Shown here: one piece after another, positions 25,747 to 33,658 of the stretch
Numbering within the stretch: the stretch's first letter is position 1
Layout of the letters: each line of letters begins with the position of its first letter
Source of the DNA: Vreelandella maris
Lineage (GTDB): Bacteria > Pseudomonadota > Gammaproteobacteria > Pseudomonadales > Halomonadaceae
Length of the DNA stretch: 56,360 nucleotides
Assembly: GCF_013371085.1 (NCBI RefSeq)
Contig: NZ_JABWCV010000027.1
Span: 1-56,360 of the forward strand
Reading direction: 5' to 3'
The notes under the pieces: generated by a model
The model's database searches: none
Told to the model about the DNA's origin: nothing
Seen by the model: only the letters and a program-made list of their open reading frames with translations
Made by a program: the position numbers and the translations under genes

Positions 25747-26658
25747 ATGCAAACGTTTCGACACTCGCCAGGCAAGCCAGATGTTGTCGGCTTCTACGAC
25801 ATGCGGACCTCTAGCGTGCAGTACGTTGTTAGCGATCCTGTGACTCGGCGCTGCGCAATCATCGACCCAGTCCTAGATTTCGATGAAAAGTCCGGCGCTA
25901 TCGCAACGCACCATGCGAATGAATTGCTGGGCTACGTTGCCAGCCAAGGGCTGAAGGTCGAATGGATTCTGGATACCCATCCGCACGCGGACCATTTTTC
26001 GGCAGCACAGTATCTAAAGGAAAAGACAGGAGCACCAACGGCTATAGGAGCTTACGTTACACAAGTGCAAGCGCTATGGAAGGATATATACAACTGGCCC
26101 GACTTTCCGGATGACGGCCGCCAGTGGGATCACCTTTTTGTAGAGGGCGATACTTTCCACGTGGGCGAGATAGAAGGCCGGATTATGTTCTCGCCCGGCC
26201 ATACCAAGGCGTCGATCACCTACGTCATCGGCGATGCGGCGTTCGTGCACGACACGCTGTTTCAGCCGGATGGTGGTACGGCCCGTGCCGATTTCCCCGG
26301 GGGCAATGCTCACAAACTGTGGGATTCCATTCAGGCCATCCTGGCACTGCCGGACGACACTCGGCTCTTTACTGGTCACGACTACATGCCCGGCGATCGC
26401 GAGCCAGAGTGGGAAAGCACGGTGAGAGTCCAGCGCGAAACCAATATTCATCTCCGAGACAGCCCGACAGCGGACAGCTTCATCGCCTTGCGTAACGAGC
26501 GTGACGCCAAGCTGCCCATGCCTAAACTGATCCTGCACGCCTTGCAAGTCAATATCCGGGGCGGCGACCTGCCAGAGCCAGAGGATAATGGTCGTCGTTA
26601 CCTAAAGATTCCCCTCGATGCTCTACCGGGGGCCGCCTGGGATGAGGCGCGCTCCTAA
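25747..26658 (+). CDS. MBL-fold persulfide dioxygenase-like protein (Blh/ETHE1 type)
   Basis: The 303-residue metallo-beta-lactamase-fold enzyme has the metal motif THPHADHF (H78, H80, D82, H83), FSPGHTKASITYVIGD (third His) and the terminal GHDYMPG (His) of ETHE1/Blh-type persulfide dioxygenases, which oxidise glutathione persulfide to sulfite. A GDTLF-like aspartate (VHDTLF) bridges the metals. ATG 25747 was chosen by family length. It is followed after 20 bp by the Blh-type phosphatase-like gene and later by a YeeE fragment, the normal neighbours of the sulfide-detoxification (bigR/blh) cluster. No regulator gene remains. Confidence 0.88.
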   Translation: MQTFRHSPGKPDVVGFYDMRTSSVQYVVSDPVTRRCAIIDPVLDFDEKSGAIATHHANELLGYVASQGLKVEWILDTHPHADHFSAAQYLKEKTGAPTAIGAYVTQVQALWKDIYNWPDFPDDGRQWDHLFVEGDTFHVGEIEGRIMFSPGHTKASITYVIGDAAFVHDTLFQPDGGTARADFPGGNAHKLWDSIQAILALPDDTRLFTGHDYMPGDREPEWESTVRVQRETNIHLRDSPTADSFIALRNERDAKLPMPKLILHALQVNIRGGDLPEPEDNGRRYLKIPLDALPGAAWDEARS

Positions 26659-26678
26659 AGCGACCAAGGAGGTAACCT

Positions 26679-27107
26679 ATGGATATCAAACCGCTCGATG
26701 ATCGTCTTTATGTGACAGCACAACCTCGCCTCGACGAACTTGAACAGCTCGCCGAGCAAGGGTTCCGCACCATTATCTCCAATCGCCCGCGTGGGGAAAG
26801 TGATGACCAGCCGGATCCCGATGCTCTCAAGGCTAAGGCAGAATCACTGGGTATGGTCTGGCATGAAGTTCCCGTCAAGCCCGGCAAGTATTCCCAGCAG
26901 GACATTGCCGCCTTTGCCGATGCCCTGGAGTTATCGCCGACTCCCGTGATCGGTTTCTGCCGGACCGGCACACGGGTCGCTCATCTCTGGGCCTATTCAC
27001 AGGTCTCGCATCGTCCGATTTCGGAACTCGTCGGTGCTGCCAAGTCGGCCGGCTATGACCTAGAGCCGCTTCGCGAGAGCCTCGAAAACCAGGCCAATGA
27101 CAACTAA
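26679..27107 (+). CDS. Blh-type tyrosine-phosphatase-like protein (DUF442)
   Basis: The 142-residue protein is the small phosphatase-like domain usually fused to, or encoded beside, the MBL persulfide dioxygenase of Blh proteins (TIGR01244 type). Visible are MDIKPLDDRLYVTAQP, FRTIISNRPRGES and the P-loop FCRTGTR (C94) where the phosphatase Cys and Arg are kept. A perfect AAGGAGGT precedes ATG 26679. Its role with the upstream enzyme is probably sulfur transfer rather than phosphate removal. It is intact. Confidence 0.88.
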   Translation: MDIKPLDDRLYVTAQPRLDELEQLAEQGFRTIISNRPRGESDDQPDPDALKAKAESLGMVWHEVPVKPGKYSQQDIAAFADALELSPTPVIGFCRTGTRVAHLWAYSQVSHRPISELVGAAKSAGYDLEPLRESLENQANDN

Positions 27108-27121
27108 TAGCGCTGACCGGC

Positions 27122-27350
27122 ATGGCCAGTTTGCGCCGCTATTTCCCCATCGCTCAGTGGCTGCCAGGCCGTCAACTTGATCGATGCCTCGGCACTGGAT
27201 AGTTTGCAGTCGATCAACCCGCGTTTGAGTGATGCGGGGTTACAACTGCACCTTTGCGAGGTCAAGGGGCCAGAGATGAACCGCCTGCTGAAGACAGCAT
27301 TCCTACGCAATTTCAGCGGTAATGTCTTCCTGAACACGTTCGATGCTTGA
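27122..27350 (+). pseudogene. SulP sulfate-permease remnant with a large internal deletion
   Basis: ATG 27122 starts MASLRRYFPIAQWLPG, the usual N-terminus of a SulP permease. Then the frame changes near 27170, and 27171-27350 reads VNLIDASALDSLQSI, LQLHLCEVKGPEMNRLL, FSGNVFLNTFDA, stop: the end of the C-terminal STAS domain. All membrane segments, about 1.3 kb, are missing. The gene is a deletion product and not functional. Confidence 0.8.
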
Positions 27351-27460
27351 CATGCCTTGCACGCTCATTCTTCTGCAGAGCTGAGCGATCCCGACAATGA
27401 CGATGCTTCGACACGGCTTGTCCGGCATATTTCAAATACCTGACATAGAGGAGACACAAC

Positions 27461-28072
27461 GTGGACATAGCGGCAAGTCTTTCCGGTTTGATCGGCGGTG
27501 TGCTGATCGGCCTGGCAGCTGTATGGCTGATGGCAACGCTGGGTCGTATTTCCGGCGTCAGCGGAATCCTCTCCGGACTATTGCTGGAGCAACCCGCAGG
27601 AGATTCGGCTTGGCGCCTGGCCTTCCTACTGGGTCTGTTCAGCGGCCCACTCATCCTTATTTTACTGGGAGGTGGGCTAGGTAATGTCTCCGGCGCACCG
27701 GATGAGGTCATCGGTCAGCCGGCGGGAGATATCGGGCTGATGCTGCTGGCAGGTCTATTGGTCGGCGTCGGGACAAAAGTCGGCAGCGGCTGTACTAGTG
27801 GTCACGGCGTCAGCGGTCTGGCCCAGGGCATGGACCTGTCCGCCAGCGTCGCGCCCTTTATCCTGCGCGGCGTGCCCCTGGCGGGGATCGACAGCGTGAT
27901 GCGCGCCTACGCGGATCGCGTCGAGTCCTGGCGGCGTCTGGGGCAGCTGCTGGTTCCCGAGCAGCTCGATGCTATCACCAGCTCCATCGCCCTCGACGAC
28001 GCCATCGAGGCGGTCGATGATCTGCTCGCCGGCCGCATTCGCGGACGCGTAGTAGTGACCATGGCTCTATAA
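27461..28072 (+). CDS. YeeE/YedE transporter N-terminus fused in frame to AcuI/YhdH C-terminus
   Basis: The 203-residue reading frame starts at GTG 27461 (GAGGAG upstream). Residues 1 to about 117 are a YeeE/YedE-type sulfur transporter half with membrane helices and the Cys motif VGSGCTSGHGVSG. From about residue 118 the sequence becomes LAQGMDLSASVAPFILRGV, AGIDSVM, RGRVVV, which is the C-terminal end of an acrylyl-CoA reductase/YhdH-type MDR oxidoreductase. The joint lies in GHGVSGLAQGMD, where SGLAQG fits both parents. The MDR part lacks the NADPH-binding core and the transporter lacks its last helices, so this is a deletion chimera; function is unlikely. A terminator-like palindrome follows. 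Confidence 0.85.
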   Translation: MDIAASLSGLIGGVLIGLAAVWLMATLGRISGVSGILSGLLLEQPAGDSAWRLAFLLGLFSGPLILILLGGGLGNVSGAPDEVIGQPAGDIGLMLLAGLLVGVGTKVGSGCTSGHGVSGLAQGMDLSASVAPFILRGVPLAGIDSVMRAYADRVESWRRLGQLLVPEQLDAITSSIALDDAIEAVDDLLAGRIRGRVVVTMAL

Positions 28073-28133
28073 ATCCGAATAATAGGTACGTTTTCTTTAC
28101 GTAGAAAATTTAACGTAATTTATTTACGCAAAA

Positions 28134-28155
28134 TTGCCCCTCCAGGAAGTCCTGG
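28134..28155 (+). terminator. Left part of a palindromic terminator split by a transposon
   Basis: TTGCCCCTCCAGG-AAGT-CCTGG (28134-28155) continues, once the 3.85-kb element and one CCTGG copy are removed, into AGGGGCAA (32014-32021). The restored site is a 13-bp perfect stem with a four-base loop, consistent with the terminator of the upstream reductase-derived gene. Confidence 0.75.
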
Positions 28156-28180
28156 TGTCATTTTCAGAAGACGGCTGCAC
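28156..28180 (+). repeat. Left terminal inverted repeat
   Basis: The 25-bp sequence starts TGTCATTTTCAGAAGACG. An inverted sub-end copy (CAGTGGTCTTCTGAAAG) lies at 28209-28225, as in Tn402 ends with several transposase-binding repeats. Confidence 0.85.
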
Positions 28181-28399
28181 CAGCGCATCGAGCGGACCGC
28201 CCGGTGTGCAGTGGTCTTCTGAAAGAATTGTTTCAGCAATCGCCTTCACCAACCTCGACTATGCTCAGTCCTCCTAAGCACCATGGGCGGGTCGAGGCAT
28301 GGCATCAGATACATCACCAATTGCAGAGCAAGGCGTGACCATCCTGTCCGACCTGAGCACAGGCCCAGTTCCGAACGTCCATCATCGGAGCCTTGGTGA

Positions 28400-28550
28400 C
28401 ACTTGAATTGGGGCATGAGGCCGCCGCACGCATCAAGGTCAGCAAGACGGCCCTCTACGCCGTTTTGAAGGCCAGCCAGCCCGACACGCCAGTGGGCCTT
28501 GGGCGGGGCAACGGGCAACGGGCAACTACAATGCTCGACCATGCACCACG
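28400..28550 (+). pseudogene. Resolvase C-terminal fragment (left copy)
   Basis: The plus strand reads EAAARIKVSKTALYAVLKASQPDTP, written here as the resolvase helix-turn-helix tail. Bases 28418-28483 are almost the same as 31879-31944 in the right-hand resolvase. The rest of this copy is missing. It shows that the element arose from two related units flanking the cargo gene. Confidence 0.75.
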
Positions 28551-30824
28551 ATAGTGCATGGCCGGACACAGGGATGACTCCCTGGCGCCTGATGGGGCAT
28601 GCCCCGAGACCGAGACGCTCTCGTTCCAGGACGCCGTTGGGGAAGGCGAGGGCGGGGCCATCAGGGCAATGATGTCGGCCACCGAGGTCGGACGGCTGAA
28701 GAGGAAGCCCTGGCCGTGGGTGCAGCCGGTATCGCGCACGAACGCTTCCTGCTCGGGGGTGTCGATCCCCTCGGCGATGGTCTTCATGCCACAGTGGTTG
28801 GCCATGAAGACGATGGTCTTGACCAGCGAGGCGTTCAGCGAGGAGGCTTTCGGGCCGGACACGAACGACTTGTCGATCTTGACCGTTTCCAGGGGATAGC
28901 GGCCCAGGTCGCCAAGGCCGTAATACCCCGTGCCGAAGTCATCCAGCACCAGGCGGTATCCTCGCTTCGCCAGGTCGAGCAGTACACGGTGCTAGTTGTC
29001 ACTTTCCAAGATCAACAGGCTCTCGGTGATCTCGAGCTTGATGCTGGAAGACTCCACGCCGTGTTTTTCCAGCAGCTGTTTCAGTTTGAACGGAAACGTC
29101 AGGTCGCGCAGCTGCTTGGCCGAGATATTGATCGAGACCGTGATATTCCGGCCCGTTTCTTCCGCCACGGGAATGAATTCGGCCGGCAACACCTCCCCCA
29201 GTTCCTTGTGGCGCCACCGGAGCAGTGCTTCCATGCCGGTGATCTCACGGCTCACCAGAGAATAGATAGGCTGATAGCGCAGGTACAGCTCTTCATGGGT
29301 CAGGCAATGAGCCAACAGACCCTTCAGCCTTGCATGTTACTGCGAGCGCTACTCCATCGTTGCATCATAGAAGCAGAACAGGTTTGTGCCCCTCGACTTG
29401 GCTTGGTACATGGCGATATCGGCATAGCGGAACACATCGGAGAGATCCTGAGTGTCGTCGGGAATCATCGCGATCCCGATACTCGCCCCGACCAGCATGT
29501 GCTTGCCGCCCACCTCAACGGGGCCCGCCAGCAGGGCATGAATCTTGTCGACGACCCGTGACACATCTTCCTCAGAGGCGACGTCGGTCAGCAACAGACA
29601 GAATTCATCACCACCGAAGCGTGCCACATCGTCCTCGGTGCGCACGAGCTTCGCCATGGATTTGGCCACCCAGCACAGCAGCTCATCGCCGGCGGTATGG
29701 CCCAGGGTGTCGTTGACGGCCTTGAAACCGTCCAGGTCAACGTAGAGGACTCCGGCCTTCAGCTTATGGCGGATGCAGCGCGCCAACTCGTGGTTCAGGT
29801 GCTCTATAAACAGCGACCGGTTCGCCAATCCGGTGAGAAAATCGTAGTTCGCCTGACGAAAAAGCAGTTCCCGACTGGTGCTCAATTCCATGAGGTGACC
29901 ATGGGCCAGCCTGACATAGGCTCGCAGCCGTCGATAGAAGAAGAGGCTGCCCGCGAGGATCAGTAGCACGCCTCCAATCACCCAGGGTAGGAGCTGTGTG
30001 AGGAGGCTCTGGCCAGGATGCTCCGGACGCCATTGAAGGGTGCCCAGCGGCTCGCCGCTCGGTGTTGCCAGGGGGAGGGACGCCAGTTGGCCTGTCTCCC
30101 GAGGGGGAGCTGCCGCTGCAGGCAGCAGACGCAGGGCCTCGATCTGAAAATCACGACGCCAAGCGCCCAGAATGGCCTCGTCGATGTAGTTGACCAGGAT
30201 CAGATAGCCATGCGCCTGATCGGTGGCATACGGGGTCGGGTCGTAGGCCACATACGGCGACACGGCGACCAGGGCAGGCGCTCCCTGGATATCCAGGATG
30301 TCAGATGCGGGCTCGGGGTCGGCGAAATCGGTGTCGATGGCCTCGGCCATGAGCTGCTTGAACTCGGCGGTCAGCAGGCCCTCGGGCAGCGCCTCCAGTT
30401 CCGTACCCTTGTGTACGCCGTGGATCAGTGTCGCCTCGCGATCCAGACTCACTACCCAGTCGGTACCGTACTGGTTCTGCAGATAACCGCTGACGTTTTC
30501 CATGGCCCAGTCGGTGTCTCGCTGGTAGATTACCAGCTCGACGGCCTCGTTCCACCAGCTATAATCTCGGCTGCGGTTGGCCAGTTCCTCGAGCTCGAGA
30601 TCGAGCAGTCGCTGCACCTGCTCCCGCGACTTCGCTTCGGCATAGCGATCGAGCGACTGCGACGACAGGATCACCACCCCGAAGACCCCGGCCACGGCGA
30701 TCAAGATCGTGACCAGGCTGATTAAGAGACCGCGCCCCAGGGCTCTCATAAGCCGTTCACTGGACTCGATGGAGGCCAATTCGTCCTGAGGGGCGCTATC
30801 CCCGCGTTCTTGTTCGGCGTGCAC
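28455..30824 (-). pseudogene. CHASE4-GGDEF-EAL cyclic-di-GMP protein, broken in the EAL part
   Basis: GTG 30824 begins a membrane sensor: helix about residues 30-55, periplasmic CHASE4 domain (RDYSWWNEAVELV, YGTDWVVSLDREATLIHG), second helix near residues 285-305, and a GGDEF domain with the intact RFGGDEF site. After CFYDATME the same frame has TAG and TAA (about 29335-29346), then an EAL domain (YLRYQPIYSL, GMEALLRWRH) broken again by TAG at 28992 before LDDFGTGYYGLGDL. The C-terminus runs into the resolvase fragment. An ATG at 30839 is also in frame but is followed by TAA after four codons. A diguanylate cyclase of 491 residues could still be made; the phosphodiesterase part cannot without readthrough. 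Confidence 0.85.
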
Positions 30825-31150
30825 TTACACGTTGTCCATGTCGAAGCCTTAAGAAGAGTATCCGCGTGCTCTTTCGCCAAAGAGCCTTCGTCGCCCGTCG
30901 CTTGTCGCGCTTGTGCGAACAGACTGTGATATAGCTCATAACTTATCTGTAAGGAAGTTACACTGAAAGCGTCTCAAGAGTAATTTTATTCACCCGTAAT
31001 CGGCCACCACTCCCTTTAACGCTGGATAGAGAAGCACTGCTGGAGGCACCGCGGCTGCCGGCAGTCAGGGCAGCGAGCGATGGTGACGGAACGATGAACC
31101 CGCCATATTCATCAGCGCATCGAACGCGTGTGTTGAGCCCATTGATTGCC

Positions 31151-31175
31151 TGTCGTTGTCAGAAGGTGGTTGTAC
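31151..31175 (+). repeat. Degenerate internal copy of the element end
   Basis: TGTCGTTGTCAGAAGGTGGT resembles the left end (28156-28180), and the following GCCCGGTGTGCAG block (31194-31206) is shared with 28199-28211. It marks the left border of an 858-bp internal unit (31151-32008) that carries only the resolvase. Confidence 0.65.
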
Positions 31176-31289
31176 CCATACATTGGGCGGTTCGCCCGGT
31201 GTGCAGCGGACTTGTGAACGAGCCGTGTCAAACGATCCTCGAATTGGTTCAGCATGGCGGCGCACAATGCAGCCTGTCCGAGAAACGAT

Positions 31290-31389
31290 CATTAGGCGGC
31301 CAATCCGGACATTGTCCGACAACAGCTTGTTTGATGTATTTTGGGACAATAAGATAAACGGACGGATTAGCGGACAAAAGGGGCAGTCA
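31290..31389 (+). promoter_or_regulatory. Probable res site upstream of the resolvase
   Basis: Several inverted TGTCCG/CGGACA-type half-sites occur: TGTCCGAC at 31313, GGGACA at 31343-31348, CGGAC at 31359, GCGGACA at 31370-31376. Such paired half-sites directly before a resolvase gene are typical of a three-subsite res. Confidence 0.6.
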
Positions 31390-32034
31390 ATGGCGCTGAT
31401 TGGCTATGCGCGGGTCCCGACGGCAGAGCAGAACACCGCCTTGTAGACCGATGCGCTTCGCAAGGCGGAGTGCGAGCGAATCTTTGATGACACCGTCTCC
31501 GGGGCCAAGGAAGAACGACCCGGCCTAACAGCCGCGCTGGGGTTCCTGCGCGACGGGGATGTGCTGGTTGTGTGGCGACTGGATCGACTGGGACGCTCAC
31601 TGCCGCATCTGATCGAAGTGGTCAGCACTCTGGACGCGCGTGGCGTCGGATTCCGGTCGCTGACCGAAAGCATCGATACCACCACGCCGGGTGGGCGGCT
31701 GATCTTCCACGTGTTCGGCGCCTTGGGGCAGTTCGAGCGTGATCTGATCCGTGATCGCACCAAGGCGGGGCTGGCCGCTGCCGCCGCCCGTGGGCGCAAA
31801 GGAGAATGCAAGCCCGTTGTCACCGACGACAAGCTGAAGCGGGCAAGGGAGCACCTCGCCAATGGGCTGAGCATCCGCGAGGCCGCCGCACGCATCAAGG
31901 TCAGCAAGACGGCCCTTTACGCCGCTTTGGAGGCCAGCCAGTCCGAAGCCCCAGACCACAGTGCAACCGACTTCAGACACGCAGTGCGATCGTCTTCTGA
32001 AAATAACACCTGGAGGGGCAAGCTTCATGTGTAA
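31390..32034 (+). pseudogene. Tn3-type serine resolvase, inactivated
   Basis: The frame from ATG 31390 reads MALIGYARVPTAEQNTAL, then TAG at 31444-31446 where Gln is expected, then TDALRKAECERIFDDTVSG, DVLVVWRLDRLGRSL, RLIFHVFGALGQFERDLIRDRT and a helix-turn-helix (SIREAAARIKVSKTALYAAL). The family's catalytic serine (YARVS, residue 10) is Pro here. So the protein is both truncated by amber and lacks the nucleophile. The last codons run across the right terminal repeat and out of the element. The res region upstream is kept. Confidence 0.85.
31984..32008 (-). repeat. Right terminal inverted repeat
   Basis: Read on the minus strand it begins TGTTATTTTCAGAAGACG, four mismatches to the left end. 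The CCTGG duplication follows directly. Confidence 0.85.
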
Positions 32035-32479
32035 AGAAAACTGGACTGCTCTGTGTTCTCCGGACACTTCTAGCCTAATAGTGATGCTTTATATCGACTT
32101 TATGATCAAAGATGGCAGAAAATCAGCCGATATGTGTAAGCATAATAGTATTAAACTTGGAGCATTTAAGGATAGGCCAGTAAGAACTTGGACTGGCTGC
32201 AGTCCCCTGAACCCAATTGATACTGATTTTTAAGAAGGCACCACCGAGCTAGCAACTTATTCCACTTAGCGCTGTTCATAGCTTTTCTCATTATTCGAGC
32301 TTTCAAAAAGCATGACTGACCGGATGGATCAAGCGGTTTTGAAAATGCCTCCCTCAGCAGACAGCCTGGGGAAGCGTGAAATCAACAGTCTGGGCGAACT
32401 ACAAGCCCGTATAACCCATGCTTAACGGGCAGGTTCTCCGTTTGCCATCAATTGATAGCCTTACTGTGGCAGAGTAGGA
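32035..32479. other. AT-rich region without a supported gene
   Basis: A short plus-strand frame to 32233 (ending PLNPIDTDF) is only the tail of a frame starting inside the element. I see no ribosome site, terminator or known motif in the remaining 440 bp. Confidence 0.35.
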
Positions 32480-32635
32480 TCAGTCCCAAGTAAGGAACCT
32501 TACCTGCGCTTTCTGCCGCTCGATCCCGAACTCCGCTGGCTCGACATCTGCAAAGGGCTGCCCCTCCATCGCTAGCCAGTAGCAACGTAGATCAGCATCG
32601 CCTCGGACAATCAGCACATCATCATGATTTTGCAT
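32480..32635 (-). CDS. Small leader-controlled protein, 51 aa
   Basis: ATG 32635 follows leader G with GAAGAGAAGG. The product (MQNHDDVLIVRGDADLRCYW, then AMEGQPFADVEPAEFGIERQ and KAQVRFLTWD) is a small beta-rich protein that I do not recognise. It is also the in-frame tail of the damaged RES toxin frame. Since the leader is a recurrent gene-start element in this plasmid, I take this as the true gene start and the upstream fusion as a recombination joint. Confidence 0.55.
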   Translation of the reverse strand: MQNHDDVLIVRGDADLRCYWLAMEGQPFADVEPAEFGIERQKAQVRFLTWD

Positions 32636-32691
32636 CCTTCTCTTCTCATTCCCGTATGACAGGTCTCGAAGAGAGGTAGGGGCGGTGTGAC
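32636..32691 (-). promoter_or_regulatory. Leader element copy G
   Basis: Minus strand: CGTCAC, CCCCTACC, CTCTTC, GAGA, CCTGTCATACGGG (weakened stem), AATGA, GAAGAG, AAGG, start codon. CTCTTC and GAAGAG are complementary, a second covarying pair relative to copies B, C and F. It lies inside the 3' end of the RES toxin frame. Confidence 0.75.
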
Positions 32692-33146
32692 GTGAAATGA
32701 AGGCGTCGGTGTAGACTACGAGGTTTACACCCCGTGGATTGGCCAACGACGGGAACAGTATGCCGCTAGCACCAGCCTCCAAGGCTAGGTCAGCGAGCAA
32801 CCAGCTGGGCGGTTCAACGCGATCATTAAACAAAATTCTACGCCAGTCACAACCCATTTCCTGCCAGAGAGAGTCCCAGTCAGCCGTGTACCCATGGCTG
32901 AAGTCCACTACTGTGGCCAACGCTACCGTGTAGCTCACAATAAGACCGGGTGGCATCAGGGTCGAGAGCTGCCGGCACTCCTCAAGCGCGGTCAGCTCTT
33001 CCAGAGCAAGGTAGAGTGCGGGAACCCCGATACGATTGAGGCGACCGCCATGCTGGGCGGCGCCTGCGCCACTTGTGGGGGGCGATGGCCCAGCGGGGGA
33101 CATGGACACGATAGGCTGGTTGATCTGCCAGGCTGGTAAGGATCAT
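32692..33146 (-). pseudogene. RES-domain toxin with frameshift and replaced 3' end
   Basis: ATG 33146 overlaps the antitoxin stop (ATGA) and starts MILTSLADQPAYRVHVPRWA, the usual N-terminus of a RES NAD-degrading toxin. At a run of six C (plus strand G6 near 33076-33081) the frame shifts, and the family match goes on in another frame: SGAGAAQHGGRLNRIG, VPALYLALEELTALEE, ASGILFPS, RGVNLVVY. After about 32700 the sequence becomes leader G, so the native C-terminus is lost. The conserved RES Arg, Glu and Ser region is therefore split. The toxin is probably inactive, unless slippage at the C run restores the frame. Confidence 0.8.
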
Positions 33147-33562
33147 CCAGCCGCGCCTGCGTGAAGTGATTGAACATAGTTCAATAGATCCTCAGCTCGT
33201 CCCTCGCTGACCAACTGCTCTGGTGTCCTGAAATTGAATGCGCTGATCGGTTCATTACGAAACCAGAACGCGGCATCCTGAAAATTACCATTTATGTCAG
33301 CCGCTGCTCCCATGACTCGCACCGCATCCCGTAAGTAAGTCTGCAGCTTCTCAGCCCCCTGGGCGCGGTTTACAGTAACGCGGTGGACATGCGCCCGCGA
33401 GGCCAGCGTCTGTACATCCATGCCCAGGGCAAGGCAGAACATCCTCGGGCTGATGATTGGGCTCTTGGTTTGCCGTGCCCGAGCTTTCAAGTCAGCGAGG
33501 AATTGATTGAAAGTGTCGGGAGCAACGTAATCGGACGGCTCGATGATTGCTTCAACGCTCAT
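33143..33562 (-). CDS. Xre/MbcA/ParS-type antitoxin of a RES-Xre module
   Basis: The 139-residue protein has an N-terminal Xre-like helix-turn-helix (FCLALGMDVQTLASRAHVHRVTVNR) and the C-terminal DUF2384-type toxin-binding domain (AAFWFRNEPISAFNFRTPEQLVSEGRAEDLLNYV, given here in part; the conserved N-P-I..F....P..L...G....+L). It binds and inhibits the RES toxin and represses its own operon. The stop overlaps the toxin ATG. As the toxin is broken, this may be an orphan antitoxin. Confidence 0.85.
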   Translation of the reverse strand: MSVEAIIEPSDYVAPDTFNQFLADLKARARQTKSPIISPRMFCLALGMDVQTLASRAHVHRVTVNRAQGAEKLQTYLRDAVRVMGAAADINGNFQDAAFWFRNEPISAFNFRTPEQLVSEGRAEDLLNYVQSLHAGAAG

Positions 33563-33658
33563 AGCCTATTTTCCCTGCAAAAATGCAGCGATGTTGCTAC
33601 ATAAATGCATCATATAACTTCAGCGCTTCGAAGTCCATCTCCGCAAGGTGATGTTTGG

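Larger units (their letters stand above)
28156..32008. mobile_element. Tn402-like non-autonomous composite element, 3853 bp
   Basis: The segment is bounded by 25-bp inverted repeats (28156-28180 and 31984-32008, 21 of 25 positions equal) of the TGTCATTTTCAGAAGACG type known from Tn402/Tn5053 and class 1 integron ends. It is flanked by a perfect 5-bp direct repeat CCTGG (28151-28155, 32009-32013), the target duplication length of that family. Next to the left end, CACCAACCTCGACTATGCTCA resembles the Tn402 t-end region. There are no tniA, tniB or tniQ genes. Inside are a left partial unit (end plus resolvase tail), a broken CHASE4-GGDEF-EAL gene and a right unit (31151-32008) with res region and resolvase. 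It would need transposase in trans. Confidence 0.85.

Noticed and set aside
28599..29561. Plus-strand frame of 320 codons over the EAL domain
   Set aside because: Antisense shadow; the minus strand has clear EAL motifs.
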